Source: Saccharospirillum sp043196875 (lineage in GTDB: Bacteria > Pseudomonadota > Gammaproteobacteria > Pseudomonadales > Natronospirillaceae). Taken from it: a DNA stretch of 64,000 bases. The translations under genes were made by a program, and so were the position numbers. Position 1 is the first letter of the stretch. Every line of letters begins with the position of its first letter. Shown here piece after piece: positions 58,825 to 64,000 of this stretch. The stretch is taken from NCBI RefSeq assembly GCF_043196875.1, contig NZ_JBEBMX010000010.1, positions 1 through 64,000 on the forward strand, in the 5' to 3' direction. The notes beneath the pieces were generated by a model. That model was given only the letters and a program-made list of their open reading frames with translations. It did not search any database and had not been told where the DNA came from.

Positions 58825-59726
58825 ACCAGCGCCAACAGCAACAGCACAATGGCGATCAATAAACTGACTCTGAGTTCGTACTGAGCGGTGTGGGCCAACA
58901 AAGCATTGAGTTCACTGCCCCGATAGCGGCGCAGTTGATGATCCAACTGCCAGGCCCAGTACAGGCTGGGTAGCAGTGCGACCGGCAACAGCAGTGGTAA
59001 CTGTCCCAACCCTGCGGCAACCAGTGCCAGCACCAGGGGGCTGACTAACGCCGCCCGGTACAGCCAATGAGCGCCCTTAGGGCCAAGCCGAACCGCCAGG
59101 GTGATTTTGCCGCTGCGACGATCGGTATCGATATCGCGGATGTTATTGACCATCAAAATAGCGCAGCAGGGCAGACCGACCATCAAACCGACCCAGAGAC
59201 TGGCGATGTGCCATTGTTCGGCTTGCAACCAATAGCAGCCGATCACCGCAACCAGTCCAAAGAAAATCAGCACCGCCACTTCACCCAAACCATGATTGGC
59301 GAGCGGCCAGGGACCGGCGGAATAAGCCAGAGCGGCGATGATGGAGGCCATGCCGGCCAGCGTCAGTGGCCAGCCGCCGGCGATCACCAGCGGTGTTCCG
59401 GTCAGCAAACAAAACAACAGACAAACCCACAGCGCGCGACGCATATGCGCCGGCGAAATCAGCCCGCTTTGGGTGACGCGGGTCGGTCCGAGTCGCTCGC
59501 CAGTGTCGACCCCGCTTTCGGCGTCGAACAGATCGTTGGCCAGGTTAACCAGAATTTGTAATCCCAGCGCGCAGAGCAGCGCCAACAACGCCAGTGTCGG
59601 GTTGAAGTGGCCGTGATAAATGGCCAGGGCGACCGCCGCTATGATGGGCGCAACAGCCGCTGGCAAGGTGCGCGGCCGCGCCGCCAGTAACCAGGGATTG
59701 GTGCGATCTTTGGTTTGGACCGTCAT
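58821..59726 (-). CDS. menA: 1,4-dihydroxy-2-naphthoate prenyltransferase MenA
   Basis: A 301-residue integral membrane enzyme that joins a polyprenyl chain to DHNA to make demethylmenaquinone. It has about nine hydrophobic segments and the two aspartate-rich motifs NLANDLFDAESGVDTG (about 61-76) and NNIRDIDTDRRSGKITLAVR (about 193-212). No other men genes are in the window. It is a single gene, converging with the nucleotidyltransferase gene. Function implies the organism uses menaquinone as well as ubiquinone. Confidence 0.92.
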   Translation of the reverse strand: MTVQTKDRTNPWLLAARPRTLPAAVAPIIAAVALAIYHGHFNPTLALLALLCALGLQILVNLANDLFDAESGVDTGERLGPTRVTQSGLISPAHMRRALWVCLLFCLLTGTPLVIAGGWPLTLAGMASIIAALAYSAGPWPLANHGLGEVAVLIFFGLVAVIGCYWLQAEQWHIASLWVGLMVGLPCCAILMVNNIRDIDTDRRSGKITLAVRLGPKGAHWLYRAALVSPLVLALVAAGLGQLPLLLPVALLPSLYWAWQLDHQLRRYRGSELNALLAHTAQYELRVSLLIAIVLLLLALV

Positions 59727-59872
59727 GCCAATGAATTCCTTTTGGAGATTTATAGCGCCATGCTAACGCAAAAGCGTTGTCGTCGGCTGACCTGGCTCAA
59801 GCTCTGGTGCAATGCGTGCGGCGACCTAAGGCGGCGTCTTTGTTATGATGCCGTTTTTTGATGGATGCCTTT

Positions 59873-60256
59873 ATGACCCAGTCTCCCAGCCAGCAACAAC
59901 TCGATACCGTGCCCACCTTGCCCGCCGAGGCACGCTACGATTTCCTGGTGCGTTCGGTATTGGCAAATGAACAGGTCTGGACGCTGCGTGGTGACGACGG
60001 CACGGTGTTGATGTCCTGCGATGGCGATGACTGTCTGCCGATCTGGCCGCACGCCGAATTTGCCCAGCAGTGGGTCAGTGGTGACTGGGCCGATTGCGCA
60101 CCCTTAGCCATCGATCTGGCTGCCTGGCTGGAACGCTGGTTGCCCGGCTTGCAGGAAGATGGCTTGGCGTTGGCGATATTCCCCGGCAAAAAAGAAGAAG
60201 GCATCGTGCTGGAACCTTTAGAGTTTCTTGAGCAGCTGTCCGCTGGTCAGGATTAA
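59873..60256 (+). CDS. DUF2750 family protein
   Basis: A 127-residue soluble protein (ATG at 59873; an ATG at 59861 would add four residues). The sequence resembles DUF2750: RYDFLVRSVLANEQVWTL near the start, then WPHAEFAQQWVSGDWADCAP and FPGKKEEGIVLEPLEFLEQL at the end. Function unknown. Neither start has a strong ribosome-binding site. The next DMT gene starts 11 bp after its stop, so the two may be co-transcribed. Confidence 0.78.
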   Translation: MTQSPSQQQLDTVPTLPAEARYDFLVRSVLANEQVWTLRGDDGTVLMSCDGDDCLPIWPHAEFAQQWVSGDWADCAPLAIDLAAWLERWLPGLQEDGLALAIFPGKKEEGIVLEPLEFLEQLSAGQD

Positions 60257-60267
60257 GCGGGCGCGCT

Positions 60268-61203
60268 GTGTCGCCATCGCCCAAGGTGTCGCGCCGAGTC
60301 GATAACACTGGCGTCGCCATCGCTGTCATTCTGGCGACCGGTTTTTTCCTCGCCTTGGGCGATGCGGTGATCAAGGGCATCAGCACGCACTTTACGCTGT
60401 GGCAGATTTTCACGCTGCGTTCGCTCTTGGTATTACCCGTTTTGGCGGTGGCGTTGCGTTGGCGTACCAAAGCCTTGGCGTTGTGGCCCAAGCGGCCGGG
60501 ATGGACCTTGCTGCGCAGCGTCTTGCTCAGCGCCATGTGGATCGCCTATTACACCTCGCTGCTTTACGTTGAGCTGTCGATTGCCTCGGCGGTTTATTAT
60601 TCCTCGCCCATCTTTATTACCCTCTTTGCCGCCATACTGCTCGGCGACAGCGTTGGTCGCGCCGGTTGGTTTGCCGTTGTGCTGGGCGCTGTTGGTGTCT
60701 TGTTGATCCTGCAGCCGACCGCCTCGGCTCTTAACCTCTATAGCTTGCTGCCCTTGGCCTCGGCACTGGCCTATGCCCTGGCGATGATACTGACGCGTTC
60801 GCAATGCGCCGACGAAGAACCGCTGCTGTTGTCGATCTGGCTGAACCTGGTGATGTTGTTGCTCGGCATCGGTTTCAGCCTTGTACTGAGCCAGTTTTCT
60901 TCCGCGTCCCTGAGTGCCGGTGAAGCCTTTTTGTTCGGTGCCTGGGGCGCGATGAATTTGCTGCAGTGGGCGGCCATGGTCGTGCTGGCGGTCGCCATTA
61001 TTGTCGGCAGTGTTGGTGCGGCGGTGGCCTATCAATTGGGCCGGCCGACCACCGTTGCCACCTTCGATTTTGCCTATGTCGCCTTTGCCACCGCCTGGGG
61101 TGCGCTGCTGTTTCACGAAGTACCTGGACCGATCGCCAGCTTGGGAGTCGTGTTGATCGCAGCGGCGGGTTTGCTCGCGGTGCGCAGCCGTGGAGCCGAA
61201 TAA
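60268..61203 (+). CDS. EamA/DMT-superfamily transporter (second copy in window)
   Basis: A 311-residue membrane protein with ten hydrophobic segments in two EamA repeats (about 15-145 and 165-300). The hallmark stretch SIASAVYYSSPIFITLFAAI closes the first repeat. It is not closely similar to the exporter at 6282, so they are separate members of the superfamily. Substrate unknown. It follows the DUF2750 gene closely and may share its promoter. Confidence 0.85.
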   Translation: MSPSPKVSRRVDNTGVAIAVILATGFFLALGDAVIKGISTHFTLWQIFTLRSLLVLPVLAVALRWRTKALALWPKRPGWTLLRSVLLSAMWIAYYTSLLYVELSIASAVYYSSPIFITLFAAILLGDSVGRAGWFAVVLGAVGVLLILQPTASALNLYSLLPLASALAYALAMILTRSQCADEEPLLLSIWLNLVMLLLGIGFSLVLSQFSSASLSAGEAFLFGAWGAMNLLQWAAMVVLAVAIIVGSVGAAVAYQLGRPTTVATFDFAYVAFATAWGALLFHEVPGPIASLGVVLIAAAGLLAVRSRGAE

Positions 61204-61286
61204 AAACGGTTCGTTTAATCCGGTCCGTTTCTGTCCCAATGCCTAGCTAAACTGCGTCGCTCTGTTCACCAAAAGTGAGACTCTGT

Positions 61287-61820
61287 ATGCAAACAGCGGT
61301 GTTTATTGCTACCAGCCTGGACGGTTATATCGCCCGACCCGATGGCACTCTGGATTGGTTATTGCGACCGGAATATTCGCCTGATGAGGAAGACTTTGGC
61401 TATGCCGATTTTATCGCCACCGTGAGTTGTGTGGTCATGGGGCGGCACACCTTCGAGCAGGTGCTGAGCTTTGACGACTGGTTTTATCACGGCAAGCGCG
61501 TGGTGGTGATCTCACGCAGCAAAGCAGCGGTGCCCGATGGCTTTGCGCATGATGCCGAAAGCTTTGTTGGTTCGCTGGATGACCTAATGCAGCAGTTGCA
61601 AGACCAGGGCGAAACGCGGCTGTACATCGATGGCGGCCAGTTGATTCAATCCTGTCTCAGTGTCGACTTGATTGACGAAATGATCATCACCCGGGTGCCG
61701 GTGCTGCTCGGTTCCGGGCGGCCACTTTTTGGCGCCTTGCCCGCGGACCTAAAGTTCCAGCATCAGCATACCCAGGCTTACGCCAACGGTCTGGTGCAGT
61801 CGCATTATCGACGGCGTTAG
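61287..61820 (+). CDS. Dihydrofolate reductase/RibD C-terminal family protein
   Basis: A 177-residue protein of the RibD C-terminal/DHFR-like fold. The N-terminal FIATSLDGYIARPDGTLDWL is the family signature; SCVVMGRHTFEQVL and GKRVVVISRSK follow. LYIDGGQLIQ (GGxxxxQ) fits NADPH binding. It may reduce a pterin or ribosyl-pyrimidine, but is not part of a riboflavin cluster. The ATG at 61287 starts the conserved sequence; a longer frame to 61275 is not needed. Confidence 0.87.
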   Translation: MQTAVFIATSLDGYIARPDGTLDWLLRPEYSPDEEDFGYADFIATVSCVVMGRHTFEQVLSFDDWFYHGKRVVVISRSKAAVPDGFAHDAESFVGSLDDLMQQLQDQGETRLYIDGGQLIQSCLSVDLIDEMIITRVPVLLGSGRPLFGALPADLKFQHQHTQAYANGLVQSHYRRR

Positions 61821-61869
61821 CCGTCGGCGAATTCCTGGGCCAGCCATTCAGTTCAACCCTTGCTGCTGC

Positions 61870-62748
61870 TCAGGCGTTAGCGGGTTTGGCCGCCGCCTGA
61901 GCATCGCGATAACGCACCCAGGCCACATAACCGAAGCCGGGCAGGTTCATCAGTACGCCATAGATCAGCGGTACTGCGGCCAAGGCCGGCTGGTGCATCA
62001 GGCTGATGGCCACCAGCAAAGCCGTACCGGCGTTTTGAATGCCCACCTCGACGGCCAGTGTGCGGGTTGCCGCCACTGGCAGACGCAGGCGGGCGGCAAT
62101 CCAGCCAGCGGCCAGCATGGCGACGCACGACAGCAGCAACACCGCCAGCGCCTGAGTCGGGTTCAGCAGCCGGCTCCAGTTAGTGATGATCAGGCCCAGC
62201 ACCACCAGCAACATCAAGCCGGTGCCGATCCGTTTGCACCAGGGTTCCAACGGGTCCGCCAGTCGACTGGCCCAGTGACGGATGGCCATGCCGACTAATA
62301 CCGGTACCAAAGTAACCGCCATCAATTGTTTGATGGTGGTGGCGATCGGTAATTGCAGGGCAACCCAGTCGCCGCCCGCCTGAGTCAGGTAAAGACCAAA
62401 CAACAGCGGCAGCGTGAAGGGCACCAGCAGGCTGCTGATGGCGGTCAGGCTGATGCTCAGCGCCACCTCGCCGTTAGCGAGATAGGCAAACAGATTCGAG
62501 GTAGCGCCGCCGGGGCACAGCGACAGTAAAAACAAACCGGCGGCGGTGGCGCCATCCAGACGCAGCGCGGCGATAACCACCAGCGCCAAGGCGGGCAACA
62601 ACAGCATCTGTAACGCCAAACCCAACAACGGCAGCGCTGGTGCTTGCAGCACCTTGATAAAATGTTGGCGGGTTAAGCCCAGGCCCATCGCCAACATAAT
62701 GAAGGCGAGCACCAGCGGCAGAATGACTTGAGAAAGTGTGGCTGACAT
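61870..62748 (-). CDS. Bile acid:sodium symporter (BASS) family transporter
   Basis: A 292-residue membrane protein with about ten hydrophobic segments. The BASS motifs include LCPGGATSNLFAYLANGEVA (about 78-97) and VEVGIQNAGTALLVAI (about 232-247). The family cotransports organic anions with sodium; in bacteria the substrates are mostly unknown (pyruvate, 2-keto acids, sulfonates). It converges with the DHFR-like gene (49-bp gap) and is divergent from a small hypothetical gene. Confidence 0.9.
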   Translation of the reverse strand: MSATLSQVILPLVLAFIMLAMGLGLTRQHFIKVLQAPALPLLGLALQMLLLPALALVVIAALRLDGATAAGLFLLSLCPGGATSNLFAYLANGEVALSISLTAISSLLVPFTLPLLFGLYLTQAGGDWVALQLPIATTIKQLMAVTLVPVLVGMAIRHWASRLADPLEPWCKRIGTGLMLLVVLGLIITNWSRLLNPTQALAVLLLSCVAMLAAGWIAARLRLPVAATRTLAVEVGIQNAGTALLVAISLMHQPALAAVPLIYGVLMNLPGFGYVAWVRYRDAQAAAKPANA

Positions 62749-62892
62749 CAGTTACAGTCCTTGAGTTATGACAGCCTCAGGCTATACAACCTGGCCGCTA
62801 CGACCTTGACCTACGGCAAGTGGCGCGGTGGTTTTTGTATGGCAGGTTGCTGCCTGACGGTTTATGACAGTCAATAAATTGAGCGAGTTGTT

Positions 62893-63264
62893 ATGTTGAT
62901 GCAACGCAGCGGCGTTAATTATTTTGGGCAAGTCTTGGTGGGTTTTTTGGCGCTGGCGCCGGGTCTGGTCCTGGCGGTAATCGGTGGGCTGGGTACGCTG
63001 CAAAGCCTGACTTTTTATGTGTTCGGCTATGGTGTCGAGATGAGTCCGGCGGTGCTCGGTGCCACCAGTGTGACGCTGTTACTGCACCCTTTGCTGTTTA
63101 TGCTGGGGTTTTATTTGAGCCACCGTGGTGGCCGCGTGCTGCTGGGCAAAAGTGCCTTGCTGACGGGAAAGCGCGGACCGCTGTTGTGGCCTGATTGGCG
63201 TTATGCGCTGGCGGTCCTGGTTGTCTATTTGCTGCTGATGGGCGTGCGGCTGCTGCTGTCCTGA
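62893..63264 (+). CDS. Hypothetical four-segment membrane protein
   Basis: A 123-residue membrane protein, not recognised. Hydrophobic stretches lie at about 13-35, 50-73 and 100-122. The middle carries GGRVLLGKSALLTGKRGPLL, a basic cytoplasmic loop. It is preceded by a 144-bp divergent region shared with the BASS transporter and followed closely by the convergent oxygenase gene. Confidence 0.65.
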   Translation: MLMQRSGVNYFGQVLVGFLALAPGLVLAVIGGLGTLQSLTFYVFGYGVEMSPAVLGATSVTLLLHPLLFMLGFYLSHRGGRVLLGKSALLTGKRGPLLWPDWRYALAVLVVYLLLMGVRLLLS

Positions 63265-63277
63265 GCCGGCCGGTCGA

Positions 63278-63931
63278 TCAACGCGCCGGGTCGACCCAGT
63301 CGGCCGTACTGTTGTTACGCCGAAACCAGCCGGTTATGGAAAAGCGGCTGCGGTTGGCGGCCAGTACTTCGTGTGGGAACTCTTCGCTGAGAAAAATCAC
63401 CATGGCGCCGAGGCTGGGTTGCAGTCTGGTCAGTTCGCTGTCGTCGTGATCGTAGAGCACGATCTCGCCGCCATTGGATGAATTCCAGTCTGGGTTCAGA
63501 TAGGTGACGGTGGTCAGTACCCGATTGGAGCGGCCGCGAAACGCATCCAGATGCTTGCGATAAAAAGCGCCACTGTCATAGCGGGCGTAATGGCATTCGT
63601 AGTCGAACAACCCCAGCAGTAAACGCCGGTTCAACTCCACCCGTAAGGCTTCGGTTGCCGCCAGATAACGCTGTTGAGCCTCGGTGTTCCCGGTTAACCA
63701 ACTGGTGGCATCGCGGCGAATCAGCTCGTTAGTATGGTGATCCTGGCGACGGCCAATACCCGCCTGGCGCCATTGGTCTTCTGGCAGGCGGTGCAAATCC
63801 TGCAGCAGATCCAACGCCAGGCCAGATTCCACGCCCAGGGGCAAAGAAACCCAACCGGGGCCGCGCAGGCGATCAGCGATCAGGTCGTAATCCCAGAGCG
63901 GCTGGGTAGCAGGTTGGATGATCAAATGCAT
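63278..63931 (-). CDS. 2OG-Fe(II) dioxygenase (prolyl-4-hydroxylase-like)
   Basis: A 217-residue oxygenase of the 2OG-Fe(II) P4H-like fold. Iron ligands are His127 and Asp129 (FYRKHLDAFRG) with His187 (EEFPHEVL); Arg196 (RFSITGWFRR) should bind 2-oxoglutarate. The conserved CHYARYDSGAFY precedes the first motif. It hydroxylates a protein or small molecule that cannot be named. It converges with the small membrane protein gene. Confidence 0.9.
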   Translation of the reverse strand: MHLIIQPATQPLWDYDLIADRLRGPGWVSLPLGVESGLALDLLQDLHRLPEDQWRQAGIGRRQDHHTNELIRRDATSWLTGNTEAQQRYLAATEALRVELNRRLLLGLFDYECHYARYDSGAFYRKHLDAFRGRSNRVLTTVTYLNPDWNSSNGGEIVLYDHDDSELTRLQPSLGAMVIFLSEEFPHEVLAANRSRFSITGWFRRNNSTADWVDPAR

Positions 63932-64000
63932 ATCCTCAAAGCGGACCGGCGAGCATAGCGACCGATGACGGCGGGTAAAGCAAAAACTTTTGATCGTGAC

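Noticed and set aside
1..64000. tRNA, rRNA, CRISPR, transposase or integrase signals
   Set aside because: None found on reading either strand; all longer gaps hold only short repeats or promoters.

Overview
The window is one contiguous piece of a Gram-negative chromosome, most likely a gammaproteobacterium of the Oceanospirillales/Saccharospirillaceae type. That placement is an inference from the gene set: yejABEF, slyD, tpx, a thiBPQ operon with its TPP riboswitch, YqcC, DUF3549, YchJ, the exbB/exbD/tonB genes with a FecI/FecR-type regulator, two bacterioferritin subunits, DUF1127 and menA. Base composition looks uniform and moderately GC-rich by eye. Coding density is very high, with many 1-16 bp overlaps. 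I saw no rRNA, tRNA, CRISPR array, insertion sequence or prophage gene, so the stretch reads as core genome with a few accessory genes.

Layout: 1-7 kb holds a YbaN-like membrane protein, the yejABEF peptide/microcin C-type ABC importer and a DMT exporter. 7-11 kb holds a CPBP membrane protease, slyD, tpx and threonine aldolase. 10.3-14.6 kb is a thiamine module: a ThiK-like kinase divergent from promoter, TPP riboswitch, a hairpin that can bury the start region, and thiB-thiP-thiQ. 14.6-19.8 kb holds a chemoreceptor with no periplasmic sensor but an extra C-terminal domain, a thioesterase, two divergent paralogous phosphoribosyltransferases, a GST and small proteins. 19.8-27 kb holds a cytoplasmic GH3 beta-glucosidase, a quinone oxidoreductase, topB (LexA-like box upstream) and glnS. 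27-34 kb holds an HD-GYP phosphodiesterase, several conserved small families, a UDG-SDR-GNAT operon, an alpha/beta hydrolase divergent from an ABATE/CGNR regulator, and an unusual protein joining an NfuA-type N-terminal domain to SufT.

34-40 kb is an iron-uptake locus: exbD/exbB/tonB on one strand, and on the other an ECF sigma factor behind a promoter and Fur-box match, an anti-sigma FecR, and an STN-domain TonB-dependent receptor. The logic is surface signalling: substrate-loaded receptor to FecR to sigma to receptor transcription, with TonB-ExbB-ExbD supplying energy. 40-47 kb holds moeA (behind a possibly structured leader), an AraC regulator divergent from an NmrA-like protein, gcvT, an NAD-dependent epimerase and an old-yellow-enzyme homologue. 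47-50 kb is an ABC importer of the phosphonate/phosphite/selenate type with a double-length permease. 50-57 kb holds a lactate permease, a secreted PPC-domain protein, MAPEG, LysR, DUF1127 and DUF502 genes, a 59-residue membrane protein and two complementary bacterioferritin subunits. 57-64 kb holds a secreted GH8 glycanase, a nucleotidyltransferase-like protein, menA, DUF2750, a second DMT exporter, a RibD/DHFR-like reductase, a BASS transporter and a 2OG-Fe(II) oxygenase.

The most unusual items are the NfuA-N/SufT fusion (33.4 kb), the back-to-back phosphoribosyltransferase pair (17.5 kb), the bacterioferritin division of labour (56 kb), the leader upstream of moeA (40.2 kb), the chemoreceptor topology (14.7 kb) and several long inverted repeats in divergent promoter regions. 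No clearly new multi-gene system was found.
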